The notes below the pieces were generated by a model. The model had not been told where the DNA came from. It worked only from the letters and a program-made list of their open reading frames with translations, and made no database searches. Made by a program: the position numbers and the translations under genes. A DNA stretch of 64,000 nucleotides from Pseudomonas deceptionensis (GTDB lineage: Bacteria > Pseudomonadota > Gammaproteobacteria > Pseudomonadales > Pseudomonadaceae): assembly GCF_900106095.1 (NCBI RefSeq), contig NZ_FNUD01000002.1:434001-498000 (forward strand). The letters are read 5' to 3'. This document shows positions 28,507-37,984 of this stretch, piece by piece (positions within the stretch are counted from its first letter, which is position 1; every line of letters starts with the position of its first letter).

Positions 28507-29334
28507 ATGCTTGGCTTCTCTGGCTTGCCATTAGTGATTGAGCCCAGCGACCTGTTCGCCCGGCTCAACGCCCCTGAACTGATCCTGGTCGACTTGACCA
28601 GCGTTGCGCGCTACGAAGCCGGGCATATTCCGGGCGCACGTTTCGTCGACCCGAAACGCACACAACTGGGCCTGCCGCCGGCACCCGGACTGCTGCCGTC
28701 CCAGGCTTCGCTCCAGGAGCTGTTCGGTGAGCTGGGGCACAACCCCGATGCGGTCTACGTGGTGTATGACGACGAAGGCGGCGGCTGGGCCGGGCGGTTT
28801 ATCTGGCTGCTGGATGTGATCGGGCACAAGGCCTGCCACTATCTGGACGGCGGCATTCACGCCTGGATAGGCGAAGGCTATGACCTGAGCCAGGAAGTAC
28901 CCCCTGCGGCCGGTGGCCCGGTCGCGCTGACCTTGCACGACGAGCCCACCGCCACCCGCGAGTACCTGCAAAGCCGTTTGGGTGCTGCCGATCTCGCGAT
29001 CTGGGATGCGCGTAGCGAGGCCGAGTACACAGGCGAGAAAGTGCTGGCGGCCAAGGGCGGGCATATCCCCGGCGCGAAGAATTTTGAATGGACCGCCGGC
29101 ATGGATAAAACTCGCAGCCTGCGCATCCGCACCGACATGGCCCAGATCCTCAAGGATCTGGGCATCACACCAGACAAAGAAGTGATTACCCACTGCCAGA
29201 CCCACCATCGTTCTGGCTTTACTTATCTCGTTGCCAAAGCGCTCGGTTATCCGCGCGTCAAAGGCTACGCCGGCTCTTGGGGCGAATGGGGCAACCACCC
29301 CGATACGCCTGTCGAGCTGCCTGTAAAAAATTAA
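28507..29334 (+). CDS. rhdA: Thiosulfate sulfurtransferase (rhodanese) RhdA
   Basis: Two-domain rhodanese that moves sulfane sulfur from thiosulfate to cyanide or other thiophiles. The start was placed at ATG 28507, five bases after GGAGGCTTC, giving 275 residues (an upstream in-frame ATG has no such site). The catalytic loop H-C230-QTHHRSG is identical in residue number and sequence to that of Azotobacter vinelandii RhdA as I recall it. The N-terminal domain (about 1-145) has no catalytic Cys. The gene is ten bases upstream of psd, suggesting co-transcription. Confidence 0.95.
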   Translation: MLGFSGLPLVIEPSDLFARLNAPELILVDLTSVARYEAGHIPGARFVDPKRTQLGLPPAPGLLPSQASLQELFGELGHNPDAVYVVYDDEGGGWAGRFIWLLDVIGHKACHYLDGGIHAWIGEGYDLSQEVPPAAGGPVALTLHDEPTATREYLQSRLGAADLAIWDARSEAEYTGEKVLAAKGGHIPGAKNFEWTAGMDKTRSLRIRTDMAQILKDLGITPDKEVITHCQTHHRSGFTYLVAKALGYPRVKGYAGSWGEWGNHPDTPVELPVKN

Positions 29335-29343
29335 GGACCTTGA

Positions 29344-30222
29344 ATGAAAAAGCGTTTGTTCCTCCTCAGTCAGTACCTGTTGCCGCATCACCTGCTGTCA
29401 CGCCTGGCCGGCTGCATTGCCGAGTGCCGCGTGCGCTGGTTCAAGAATGCGTTCACCACCTGGTTCGCCAAGCGTTATCAAGTGGACATGTCCCAGGCAC
29501 TGGTTGAAGACGTTACCGCCTACGAGCACTTCAACGCCTTCTTCACCCGCGCACTGAAAGACGGCGCCCGCCCGCTGGATCAAACCCCGGGCGCGGTGCT
29601 GAGCCCTGCCGATGGCGCAGTCAGCCAGTTGGGCCCGATTGAGCACGGTCGCGTGCTCCAGGCCAAAGGCCACAGCTACAGCGTGCTGGAGCTGGTGGGT
29701 GGCGATCCTGACGTGGCAGCGCAATTCATGGGCGGCGAATTCGCCACCATCTACCTGTCGCCGAAGGATTATCACCGTGTGCACATGCCGCTGGCTGGCA
29801 CCCTGCGCGAGATGATCTACGTACCGGGCCGCCTGTTCTCGGTCAACCAGACCACCGCCGAAAACGTGCCGGAGCTGTTTGCGCGCAACGAGCGTGCCGT
29901 GTGCATTTTTGATACCGAGCGCGGCCCGATGGCCGTGGTATTGGTAGGTGCCATGATCGTGGCGTCGATTGAGACTGTGTTTGCCGGTCTGGTGACGCCG
30001 CCGAAGCGCGAGCTGAAAACCTTCCGTTACGACGAAGCCGCACGTGCGCCGATCCATCTGGAAAAAGGTGCCGAGTTGGGTCGCTTCAAACTGGGGTCGA
30101 CTGCAATCGTGCTGTTCGGTGCCGATCAAGTGAAGTGGGCTGAAAGCCTGACGGCAGGAACGCCGGTGATGATGGGTCAAGGCATTGGTGCACCGGCTCA
30201 CGCCGAACAAGCACCAGAGTAA
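29344..30222 (+). CDS. psd: Phosphatidylserine decarboxylase proenzyme
   Basis: Inner-membrane-associated enzyme that makes phosphatidylethanolamine. The 292-residue proenzyme contains LGST at 250-253; cleavage before S252 creates the pyruvoyl cofactor and the small alpha chain. Other family features are SPADGAVSQLGP, the catalytic-triad region KDYHRVHMP and VGAMIVASIET. ATG 29344 follows AAGGA and lies ten bases after rhdA. Confidence 0.97.
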   Translation: MKKRLFLLSQYLLPHHLLSRLAGCIAECRVRWFKNAFTTWFAKRYQVDMSQALVEDVTAYEHFNAFFTRALKDGARPLDQTPGAVLSPADGAVSQLGPIEHGRVLQAKGHSYSVLELVGGDPDVAAQFMGGEFATIYLSPKDYHRVHMPLAGTLREMIYVPGRLFSVNQTTAENVPELFARNERAVCIFDTERGPMAVVLVGAMIVASIETVFAGLVTPPKRELKTFRYDEAARAPIHLEKGAELGRFKLGSTAIVLFGADQVKWAESLTAGTPVMMGQGIGAPAHAEQAPE

Positions 30223-30231
30223 AAAGTACGT

Positions 30232-30316
30232 GTGGGAGCGAGCCTGCTCGCGATGCAATCAACCCGGTACACATGACGGGTTGAGGTGATGCCATCGCGA
30301 GCAGGCTCGCTCCCAC
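30232..30316. repeat. Long perfect inverted repeat (GTGGGAGCGAGCC type)
   Basis: Two perfectly complementary 24-base arms (30232-30255 and 30293-30316) begin GTGGGAGCGAGCCTGCTCGC and enclose 37 bases. The element lies between the convergent psd and serB genes. The 55331-55357 hairpin starts with the same TGTGGGAGC. Such elements are abundant in fluorescent pseudomonads. Confidence 0.85.
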
Positions 30317-30323
30317 CGTTTAT

Positions 30324-31535
30324 TTACAGGGCCTTGCGGTCACGCTGGCCCAGCAGGTACAGCACGCCATCCAGGCCCAACGTCGAAATGGCATGTTTGG
30401 CCGACTTTTTAACCAGCGGCTTGGCACGGAACGCCACACCCAGCCCGGCAATCGCCAGCATCGGCAAGTCGTTGGCACCATCACCGACCGCAATGGTCTG
30501 CTCCAGGCTCAAACCTTCCTTCTGTGCCAGTTCACGCAGCAAGTCCGCCTTGCGCTGTGCGTCAACAATCGGCTCAACCGCAACGCCAGTCACCTTGCCG
30601 TCCACCACTTCCAGCTCGTTGGCGAATACATAGTCGATGCCCAGCTTCGCTTGCACCTGCTTGGCAAAGTACGTGAAGCCGCCCGACAGGATGGCGGTCT
30701 TGTAGCCCAGCCGCTTGAGTTCAGCGAACAGCACTTCGGCGCCTTCGGTCAGGCGCAGCGAGGCACCGATGGCATCCAGCACGCCCACATCCAGACCTTT
30801 GAGCAGAGCCATGCGTTCCTTGAAACTGGCCTTGAAGTCCAGCTCACCGGCCATGGCGCGCTCGGTGATTGCAGCCACCTGATCACCCACACCCGCAGCC
30901 TTGGCCAACTCGTCGATCACTTCGGCCTCGATCAGGGTCGAGTCCATGTCGAACACCGCCAGACGGCGATTGCGACGGAACAGGGTGTCTTCCTGAAGCG
31001 CGATATCCACACCCAGCTCTTGGGCCAGGTTGAAGAAATCGGCACGTAGCGCCTCAATATCCGCAGGCTCACCGCACACACGCAGTTCGATGCAGCTTTT
31101 GCTCAACTGAGTCGGGGCGTCCAGCGGCACACGGCCGGACAGACGATCTGTCTGCTCGATGTTCAATCCGTGCTGGCTGATGACCGAAGTCACACGCTGC
31201 AATTCGTGGGCAGTCACCTGACGGCTCATCAGAGTCACCACATGGCGGGTCTGGCTCTGCTCATTCACCCAGTTCTGGTAGCGCTCTTCGCTGATCGGAT
31301 CGAAACGCAGTTGCAGACCTTCCTGGGCGATCAGTGGCTGCAGGTCTTTGAGAACGGCCGAAACCTGTTCTGCCTGTGGAATTTCCACCAGAAAACCCAA
31401 CGACAAAACGCCATGGATGGCGGCCTGACCGATGTCGAGAATATTCACACCATTGCTGGCCAGTACGCCGGTAATGGCCGCAGTGAGACCCGGACGGTCT
31501 TCACCGGTGATGTTTATCAGGACGATTTCGCGCAA
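30324..31535 (-). CDS. serB: Phosphoserine phosphatase
   Basis: Last enzyme of serine synthesis. I placed the start at TTG 31535, giving MREIVLINITGEDRPG behind a GGGGGTG ribosome site. The longer frame (14 more codons) has an N terminus atypical for the family. The 403-residue product has two ACT domains (about 1-80 and 95-180) and a HAD phosphatase domain with the nucleophile in D196-M-D198-STLIEAE, SGGFTYFA and GDGANDLPML. The double ACT arrangement is usual in Pseudomonas. The gene diverges from the Smp-like gene, as serB does from smp in E. coli. Confidence 0.95.
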   Translation of the reverse strand: MREIVLINITGEDRPGLTAAITGVLASNGVNILDIGQAAIHGVLSLGFLVEIPQAEQVSAVLKDLQPLIAQEGLQLRFDPISEERYQNWVNEQSQTRHVVTLMSRQVTAHELQRVTSVISQHGLNIEQTDRLSGRVPLDAPTQLSKSCIELRVCGEPADIEALRADFFNLAQELGVDIALQEDTLFRRNRRLAVFDMDSTLIEAEVIDELAKAAGVGDQVAAITERAMAGELDFKASFKERMALLKGLDVGVLDAIGASLRLTEGAEVLFAELKRLGYKTAILSGGFTYFAKQVQAKLGIDYVFANELEVVDGKVTGVAVEPIVDAQRKADLLRELAQKEGLSLEQTIAVGDGANDLPMLAIAGLGVAFRAKPLVKKSAKHAISTLGLDGVLYLLGQRDRKAL

Positions 31536-31667
31536 GGCACACCCCCATTCGCTAAAAAAACCGCATTCTACCCACATTCAGTGACCATCGGGCATCGTCA
31601 AGGCTTTGCCGCCCCTAGGCTGCTCGCTATACTGCGCACCAACTTAACGGACTAAGAGCCGCGCTCA

Positions 31668-33218
31668 GTGAACCGGCCATCGCCTGTAAAAACCGATAAC
31701 TTCTTCCTGCTGATCTTCCGGGCCCTGCGCGATCGCCGCGTTCCGCTTGCTCTGCGCATTGCCAGCCATAACGTGATTCTGGTCGCCTTGGCGCTGGTCA
31801 TTTATGCCGTGGTGATGGGTCTGCAATTCAAACAGGCCATGCACGAACAGGCCGATGCCCTGGGTCAGAGCCTGACCACGCAAACCGCCACTTCGGCGAC
31901 CGAGCTGCTGGTGTCCAACGACATCCTCAGCCTCAACGTGCTGCTCAACAACCTGACCAAAAATCCGCTGGTGGCCCATGCCGCCATCTATAGCGTCGAT
32001 AACCGCATCCTCGCCGAAGCCGGGCAACGTCCAAAAAACGGACTGTTGGGCGAAACCCAGGGCGTGTATCAAACCAAGATCACTTTTCAGGACGTGACGG
32101 CCGGGCATCTGCGCATCAGCCTGGACATGAACCAGTTTGAACAGCCGATGACCATCAGCCTGCAGAGCATGGGCATTTTGAGCGCCATTTTGCTGGCTTT
32201 GGCTTTGGCCTTGAGCTTGCGTCTGGGCCGCCACATCACCACGCCCCTGCTGCAACTGCGCGTCTGGCTGCGCGAACCGGACCCTTACACCCCGGCGATC
32301 AATCGCCAGGATGAAATCGGTGATCTGGCGCGCCAGCTTCACGCCCGCCTGGCCCCACCGGCACCCGAGCCGGAACCCGAGCCAGAACCTGAAGAAGAAT
32401 ACGACGACAGCGACTACGAAGAAGCCGAAGACAACGAACCGACCTTCGAAGTGCGCAACCTGAGCGACCCGACCTTCGATGAAACCCCGGCTGCGCCCGC
32501 CCCCAAAGCCGCGCCTCGGCAGTTGATCAGCTCCGAAGAAGACGAGAACGACGACGAAGACCCGTTCGCCGACCTGCGCGACACCAACACCCCGAGTGCT
32601 GCTCCGGTTGCGCTGGCCAAGCCAAAACCGGCCGCGCATGCTGCGCCACAACCCAGCGCCGTACTGGCAGTGCAACTGGGCGCGCAAGAACAGCTGCGTC
32701 GCTTGCCCCGCGCTCGCCTTATGGAACTGCTTGAACGCTATCGCGATTGCCTGAACCAGGCCGCTTCGCTGTACCAGAGCGAGCTGCACACGCTCAACGA
32801 TGGCAGCACGCTGATGCTGTTCCACAGCGAAGACAGCGGCGACGACTACCTGACCAACGCCATTTGCTGTGGCGAGCTGCTGCGGGCCTTGGGCCACGCC
32901 TTGCAGATCGAAGTCGCTGACAGCGGCATCACCCTGCAATTGCAACTGGGCCTGGTGCTGGGCGAAGGTCTGAACGGCATGAGCCAGATTGATTTGCTGC
33001 TGACCGAAACCGCACAGGACGCCCTGGCCCTGTCGCAACACAGCCGCAACCTGCTGCTGGTGGAGCGCAAGATCAGCGACGACCCGCTGATCCGTCAGCG
33101 CGCCCGTATCCGCCCGATTGCCAGCCCCGAAGGCGCCTGCTGTGTCGAGCGCCTGATGGAGCCCTACCCGTCCATGCTTGAGCGCCAGCTGGCGCGGATG
33201 CATGAGAATCAGGGGTAA
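31668..33218 (+). CDS. Smp-like inner membrane protein with degenerate cyclase-like C-terminal domain
   Basis: A 516-residue membrane protein of unknown function, start GTG 31668. Residues 33-53 and about 168-186 are membrane helices around a periplasmic loop of about 115 residues, followed by a HAMP-like stretch (190-226, ITTPLLQLRVWLREPD, QDEIGDLARQL). This half resembles the Smp_2/AhpA family, and its divergence from serB matches E. coli smp. An acidic, Pro/Glu-rich linker (229-330) then leads to residues 332-500, whose pattern (RARLMELLERYRDCLNQAASLY, LHTLNDGSTLMLF, LQLQLGLVLGEGL) recalls a class III nucleotide cyclase fold without the metal-binding aspartates. That last point is my reading and needs profile comparison. 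Confidence 0.7.
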   Translation: MNRPSPVKTDNFFLLIFRALRDRRVPLALRIASHNVILVALALVIYAVVMGLQFKQAMHEQADALGQSLTTQTATSATELLVSNDILSLNVLLNNLTKNPLVAHAAIYSVDNRILAEAGQRPKNGLLGETQGVYQTKITFQDVTAGHLRISLDMNQFEQPMTISLQSMGILSAILLALALALSLRLGRHITTPLLQLRVWLREPDPYTPAINRQDEIGDLARQLHARLAPPAPEPEPEPEPEEEYDDSDYEEAEDNEPTFEVRNLSDPTFDETPAAPAPKAAPRQLISSEEDENDDEDPFADLRDTNTPSAAPVALAKPKPAAHAAPQPSAVLAVQLGAQEQLRRLPRARLMELLERYRDCLNQAASLYQSELHTLNDGSTLMLFHSEDSGDDYLTNAICCGELLRALGHALQIEVADSGITLQLQLGLVLGEGLNGMSQIDLLLTETAQDALALSQHSRNLLLVERKISDDPLIRQRARIRPIASPEGACCVERLMEPYPSMLERQLARMHENQG

Positions 33219-33280
33219 CGCTAAAACCCCTTCTCCCTCCGGGAGAGGCACAGCGTCAGGGGCTCTTGATCTGGCCCAAA

Positions 33281-33308
33281 AAAAATCCCGCACATGTGCG
33301 GGATTTTT
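33281..33308. terminator. Bidirectional intrinsic terminator
   Basis: Stem AAAAATCCCGCA (33281-33292), loop CATG and TGCGGGATTTTT (33297-33308), followed by further T on the plus strand and preceded by A on the other side. It can end both the Smp-like gene and the convergent lipoprotein gene. Just before it, 33223-33265 holds a CCCTTCTCCCTCCGGGAGAGG remnant of the repeat group seen at 43.5 kb. Confidence 0.9.
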
Positions 33309-33326
33309 TTGTTTATGGCATCCGGT

Positions 33327-34034
33327 CTAGAAGCGAAACACTTCCATGTCCGTGCGGATCGGTGAAGCCATCGGGATCTTCGGCTTGTCCGCGTCCTGCC
33401 TGGTCTCGGCCTTGGTAGACGGCTTGCGCGGCTCAACCACCGGCGGCTGGTTGGCCAGCGGCTTGAGGGCCACCGCCAATTGCTCGCTTAGCTGTTGCAG
33501 CAACTTGCCTTGAGCCTTGACCTGGTCCGCAGTGCTGCCCGCATGAGGCTGTTCGAGGTGAACAATGCGGTTGTCACGCACTTGACCACGACGATCGATC
33601 AGGCGCCATTGCGCGTCCAGCACCGCTGGCTGGTTCTTGCCGGAGTCCAGGCGAGTGATCGACAACAGCACCTGCACATCCGGGCTGAAACCCGCAGTGG
33701 CCGGTGCCAGGACAACCCGCTGGCTGTCCAGACGCCACGCCAGTTGGCGTACCAGCAATTGATCGATGTCCGAGGACAGGCTGCCTGCCCATCGACCATC
33801 GGTGGCGGCGCTCAGGCTGCCATCAGCCTGACGTTGCAGCAGGGTTTCTCGTTGCAGGTAATCGGCCACGCTGATCGGGCCCAGTACCACCGCCATGCCG
33901 GCGCTTTGCGCGGGCTGGCCGGGGGTGCCGCTGTCCAGTTGGTACAAGGCCGCCGGCTGGTGCGTAGTGCACCCCGCCAGACCCAGCACACCAGTCAGCA
34001 ACGCAATTAAAGGAAGGCGTAGAACGTTCATCAT
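33327..34034 (-). CDS. PqiC/ABC-transport-auxiliary type lipoprotein
   Basis: Outer-membrane-directed lipoprotein of 235 residues, start ATG 34034 (or the adjacent ATG 34031). The signal peptide ends in a lipobox, LGLAGC. The body fits the ABC-type transport auxiliary family (YmbA/PqiC): ALYQLDSG near the N terminus, VVLGPISVADYLQRETLLQR and WAGSLSSDIDQLLVRQLAWRL. Family members join MCE systems such as PqiAB that bridge the envelope. The C-terminal 40 residues are Lys/Pro-rich and probably unstructured. No pqiA or pqiB genes are nearby, so its partner is unknown. Confidence 0.82.
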   Translation of the reverse strand: MMNVLRLPLIALLTGVLGLAGCTTHQPAALYQLDSGTPGQPAQSAGMAVVLGPISVADYLQRETLLQRQADGSLSAATDGRWAGSLSSDIDQLLVRQLAWRLDSQRVVLAPATAGFSPDVQVLLSITRLDSGKNQPAVLDAQWRLIDRRGQVRDNRIVHLEQPHAGSTADQVKAQGKLLQQLSEQLAVALKPLANQPPVVEPRKPSTKAETRQDADKPKIPMASPIRTDMEVFRF

Positions 34035-34209
34035 TCCATCCAGGTGGCTACCAATGGGCGAGCCGCAGTGTGATTCTCGAAAGGCTTGCAGGCACTTCGC
34101 CATAAGCGGTGCAGCAAACGCGGCATATCATCCGCGAATATTGGACCTGACTCCAGCGCTGTCGCGCCGATCTACGCGGTAAAACGCAGATCGGGCACGT
34201 TAAACGACA

Positions 34210-36474
34210 TTAATTAGGCGTTTCTACCAACAAGGCATCCACTCGCTGGAAGCCACGCGGCAGTTTGTTGCCCCGGCGCCCACGCTCACCTTTGTAGTGT
34301 TCCAGGTCGTCAGCCTTGAGCGACAGGGTGCGTTTGCCTGCTTGCAACACCAGCGTGGCGTTGTCAGGCAGAACAGCCAGATCGGTCACATATTCTTCGC
34401 GGCTGGCCACTCGATCTCCGGGAATACCGATGATCTTGTTGCCCTTGCCTTTACCCAGTTGCGGCAGGTCGCTGACCTTGAAAATCAGCAGGCGACCCTC
34501 GGTGGTCACGGCTGCCAACCAGTTGGCCTCGCGATTCGATACCGGCCGAGGCTGCATAACCAAGGCACCCTTGGGCAGGCTGAGCAGCGCTTTACCGGCC
34601 TTGTTCTTGGCTTGCAGGTCTTCACCCTTGACCACGAAACCGTAACCGGCATCGGAGGCGATAACGTACAACGCATCGTCCTCAGGCAACAGCACGCATT
34701 CGAAGGTCGCACCCGGCGGCGGGGTCAATCGCCCGGTCAGCGGCTCACCCTGGCCACGGGCCGACGGCAAGGTGTGGGCCGCCACCGAGTAGCTGCGCCC
34801 GGTGGAGTCAATAAAGACTGCAAACTGGTTGGAACGCCCCGCAGCAGCGGTTTTATAACCGTCCCCCGCTTTATAGGACAAACCGGTCGCGTCCAGATCG
34901 TGCCCCTTGCCGCAACGCACCCAGCCTTTTTCAGACAGAACAACGGTTACAGGCTCAGTGGGTACCAGCTCGTTTTCCGACAGAGCCTTGGCTTCAGTAC
35001 GGGACACAATTGGCGAGCGACGATCGTCGCCATAGGTTTCGGCGTCGGCCAGCAACTCGGTACGCACCAGCTTTTTCAGCTTGGTTTCGCTGCCCAGCAG
35101 GGTTTGCAGCTTGGCTTGTTCTTTACGCAACGCATCCTGCTCGGTGCGCAGCTTCATCTCTTCAAGGCGGGCCAATTGGCGCAGGCGCGTGTCGAGGATG
35201 TAGTCAGCCTGGATTTCGCTCAGGGCAAAGCGCGCAATCAGCTCGGCCTTGGGGTGTTCCTCGGTACGGATGATGTGAATCACTTCATCGAGGTTCAGGT
35301 ACGCGGTGAGCAAACCGTCCAACAGGTGCAGGCGACGCTCGACTTTATCGAGGCGGAACTGCAAGCGACGGCGTACGACATTGACCCGGAACTCCAGCCA
35401 TTCCACCAGCAGGGCGCGCAGGTTTTTCAGCTGGGGCTTGCCGTCCAGACCGATGATATTGATGTTGACCCGGAAGGTGGACTCAAGCTCGGTCACGGCG
35501 AACAGGTGCTGCATCAGTTCGTCGAGATCGACCTTGTTGTTGCGCGGGATGATCACGATGCGGCACGGGTTCTCGTGATCCGATTCGTCGCGCAGGTCGG
35601 TGACCATCGCCAGCTTGGTCGGCTTGGCCTGCATCAGGGCAGCGATCTGCTCCAGTACTTTGGCGCCCGACACCTGATGCGGCAACGCGGTGACCACGAT
35701 GTCGCCGTCTTCGATGTGATACACGGCACGCATGCGCACCGAGCCACGGCCCGTCTGATAGATCTTCAGCAGGTCGGCACGCGGGGTGATGATTTCAGCT
35801 TCAGTCGGGTAGTCCGGGCCCTGGATGTGCTCGCACAGCTGTTCAACCGTGGCCTTGGGCTCATCGAGCAAGCGCACGCACGCGCTGGCGACCTCACGCA
35901 GGTTGTGTGGCGGTACGTCAGTGGCCATGCCCACGGCGATGCCGGTGGTGCCATTGAGCAGGATATTCGGCAAACGTGCCGGCAATACCGCAGGTTCGTC
36001 GAGGGTGCCGTCAAAGTTCGGTACCCAGTCCGCCGTGCCCTGGCCCAGCTCGCTGAGCAGCACTTCGGAGTAACGCGACAGGCGTGCTTCGGTGTAACGC
36101 ATGGCCGCGAACGACTTGGGATCGTCCGGCGCACCCCAGTTGCCCTGACCGTCGACCAGGGTGTAGCGATAGCTGAACGGCTGGGCCATCAGCACCATCG
36201 CTTCGTAGCACGCCGAGTCGCCGTGGGGGTGGAACTTACCGAGTACGTCACCGACGGTACGCGCCGATTTCTTGTGCTTGGAGTCAGCGTCCAGCCCCAA
36301 CTCGCTCATGGCGTAAATAATGCGCCGCTGCACGGGCTTGAGGCCGTCGCCGATATGCGGCAAGGCCCGGTCCATGATTACGTACATGGAGTAGTTGAGG
36401 TAGGCCTGTTCGGTGAAGTCGGCCAATGACCGGCGTTCTACGCCGTCCAGGCTGAGATCAAGGGAGTCGCTCAT
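34210..36474 (-). CDS. parC: Topoisomerase IV subunit A
   Basis: DNA-cleaving subunit of the decatenating topoisomerase. The 754-residue product has the breakage-reunion domain with catalytic Y127 (AAMRYTEAR), the winged-helix region [15 protein letters not shown], a coiled-coil gate and a C-terminal beta-pinwheel. The quinolone-determining positions read S87 and E91, the susceptible-type residues. It lies 11 bases after the small aspartic protease gene on the same strand, and parE is about 1.5 kb upstream. Confidence 0.97.
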   Translation of the reverse strand: MSDSLDLSLDGVERRSLADFTEQAYLNYSMYVIMDRALPHIGDGLKPVQRRIIYAMSELGLDADSKHKKSARTVGDVLGKFHPHGDSACYEAMVLMAQPFSYRYTLVDGQGNWGAPDDPKSFAAMRYTEARLSRYSEVLLSELGQGTADWVPNFDGTLDEPAVLPARLPNILLNGTTGIAVGMATDVPPHNLREVASACVRLLDEPKATVEQLCEHIQGPDYPTEAEIITPRADLLKIYQTGRGSVRMRAVYHIEDGDIVVTALPHQVSGAKVLEQIAALMQAKPTKLAMVTDLRDESDHENPCRIVIIPRNNKVDLDELMQHLFAVTELESTFRVNINIIGLDGKPQLKNLRALLVEWLEFRVNVVRRRLQFRLDKVERRLHLLDGLLTAYLNLDEVIHIIRTEEHPKAELIARFALSEIQADYILDTRLRQLARLEEMKLRTEQDALRKEQAKLQTLLGSETKLKKLVRTELLADAETYGDDRRSPIVSRTEAKALSENELVPTEPVTVVLSEKGWVRCGKGHDLDATGLSYKAGDGYKTAAAGRSNQFAVFIDSTGRSYSVAAHTLPSARGQGEPLTGRLTPPPGATFECVLLPEDDALYVIASDAGYGFVVKGEDLQAKNKAGKALLSLPKGALVMQPRPVSNREANWLAAVTTEGRLLIFKVSDLPQLGKGKGNKIIGIPGDRVASREEYVTDLAVLPDNATLVLQAGKRTLSLKADDLEHYKGERGRRGNKLPRGFQRVDALLVETPN

Positions 36475-36485
36475 GCGGACCTCAT

Positions 36486-37007
36486 TCAGTTCGTTGTCTG
36501 GCGCAGCAGCATGGTGCCGCCGCGCTGGGTAAATTCAAGTTTGTTCAGCGCACTCATGCCCAGCAGTACTTGCTCGCCTTCAAGCCCTGGAGCGGCCACT
36601 GCACGCACGTCGCGCAACACAATGGCCCCCAGTTGCAGGCGGTCGATGCGGGTCTGATAGCCCTGAGTGCGGCCATTGGCGGTGTTGAGTGTCACCGTCA
36701 GCCCTTTGGGCAATGCCAGTTGCCTGGCCAGTTCCATCGGCACCGCCACATCGGTGGCGCCGGTATCGAGTAAAAATTCCACCGGCACGTTGTTGATACG
36801 GCCGCTGGCAACAAAGTGGCCCTGCGCGTTACCAAGCAGTTTGACTTCGATATAACCCTCGCCCTGTTGCGAGGTGATTTCACTGTTGGGGTTTGCCTGA
36901 CGCTCTTCCCAACGCCCAAAAAACTGGGCGGCCAGGTACAAACCGGCACACCAGGCCACGATCATGAAGACGCGGCCCACACCTTTGCCCGGCGCTGCCT
37001 GGCTCAT
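36486..37007 (-). CDS. Membrane-anchored retropepsin-like aspartic protease (TIGR02281 type)
   Basis: Predicted single-pass membrane protein of 173 residues. One helix (about 11-30, [20 protein letters not shown]) anchors a periplasmic retropepsin-like domain with the catalytic motif D81-T-G-A-T ([13 protein letters not shown]) and a downstream hydrophobic-Gly strand ([13 protein letters not shown]) typical of clan AA proteases acting as dimers. Substrate unknown. Its start overlaps the stop of the upstream esterase-like gene (ATGA), and parC follows 11 bases after its own stop. Confidence 0.85.
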   Translation of the reverse strand: MSQAAPGKGVGRVFMIVAWCAGLYLAAQFFGRWEERQANPNSEITSQQGEGYIEVKLLGNAQGHFVASGRINNVPVEFLLDTGATDVAVPMELARQLALPKGLTVTLNTANGRTQGYQTRIDRLQLGAIVLRDVRAVAAPGLEGEQVLLGMSALNKLEFTQRGGTMLLRQTTN

Positions 37008-37984
37008 GATTTGGCGCTCCAGCCACCTTGCGGGGCAGTAAAGCGCAAGACGACGGGGCGTTTTTCGCCATCGGCACGCGCATGGTTGCCATTATCGATA
37101 CCGATCCACGCCCCTTTTGCGTCCAGGCTCAACGCCTCGGCATTGCCATAGCCGGTGTTGTAGCGCCGTGCATCGGTCAAGGCATCGCTGGCAAATGACC
37201 AGCAGCGCTCGATTTCACCGGTGTCCGGGGTACGACGGCAAATACGATAGGCCATGCGCTCAAGGGTAAACAGCTTGCCCTCGAACAGGGTCAGATCGGC
37301 GAAGTCCTTTTGCTGTGCCTTGACCTTGAGCTGGGGCGGCGGTTGCTCAAGCCCGCCTTCACTCATCAGCACGCAACCGCTTTCGCAGTCCCACACGCTC
37401 TGTTTTTTGCGGATGGTCAGCAAGCCGCGACGTTCACGCTCTGCTGCCAGCCAGATCTGGTTGCCCTGCGGGTTGACGGCGATGCCTTCAAACAGCGCAT
37501 TGAAGTGCAGCAACATGCCGCTGGCACGTGCCTGACGGACCAGTGCCGGATCGATTTTCAGCCACGCCGGCGCACCCATATGTGGAATTTGCAGCACCGC
37601 CGCATGGGCCTCACTGACCACATACCGGTTACCCGCGTCATCGCAGGTGATGCCTTCGAAATCCAGATCACCGCCACGCAACGGGCTGATGGCTTTACCC
37701 ATCATGCGCACGCCCCACGGCAAGCCGCTTTCAGGCGCTGGAGGAACATCGATGCTCAGGGCTTCGACCTGCCACTGGTCAGTGCGCTGAACAAGGCGGT
37801 AAATCTGATCGTCATCACGATCGGACACCGCCCACATCTCGCCCTGACACAGCGCCAACCCGGACAGGTTACCGCCGCGCATGCCTTCCACGGGGTGCTC
37901 TGACTGCAACGCAAGCTCTGGCCATACATTGGCCATTACCGGTGTCGCGCCCAGCCACAGCAACCCCATCAAGGCACTGCGCAT
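37004..37984 (-). CDS. Esterase-like protein of the phytase-like (DUF/beta-propeller) family
   Basis: Exported protein of 326 residues with a signal peptide (MRSALMGLLWLGATPVMA). The body fits the 'esterase-like activity of phytase' family, a beta-propeller (GGNLSGLALCQGEMWAVSDRDD, GGDLDFEGITCDDAGNRYVVSE, FNALFEGIAVNPQGNQIWLAAER). Four Cys pairs suggest periplasmic disulfides. The activity in vivo is not known. Its ATG shares a base with the parE stop (TGATG) and its stop overlaps the protease gene, so parE, this gene, the protease gene and parC form one transcription unit. Confidence 0.8.
   Translation of the reverse strand: MRSALMGLLWLGATPVMANVWPELALQSEHPVEGMRGGNLSGLALCQGEMWAVSDRDDDQIYRLVQRTDQWQVEALSIDVPPAPESGLPWGVRMMGKAISPLRGGDLDFEGITCDDAGNRYVVSEAHAAVLQIPHMGAPAWLKIDPALVRQARASGMLLHFNALFEGIAVNPQGNQIWLAAERERRGLLTIRKKQSVWDCESGCVLMSEGGLEQPPPQLKVKAQQKDFADLTLFEGKLFTLERMAYRICRRTPDTGEIERCWSFASDALTDARRYNTGYGNAEALSLDAKGAWIGIDNGNHARADGEKRPVVLRFTAPQGGWSAKS

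Noticed and set aside
34297..36429. A 710-codon frame on the plus strand opposite parC
   Set aside because: parC is certain on the other strand. The antisense frame shows no recognisable domain and arises from codon bias.
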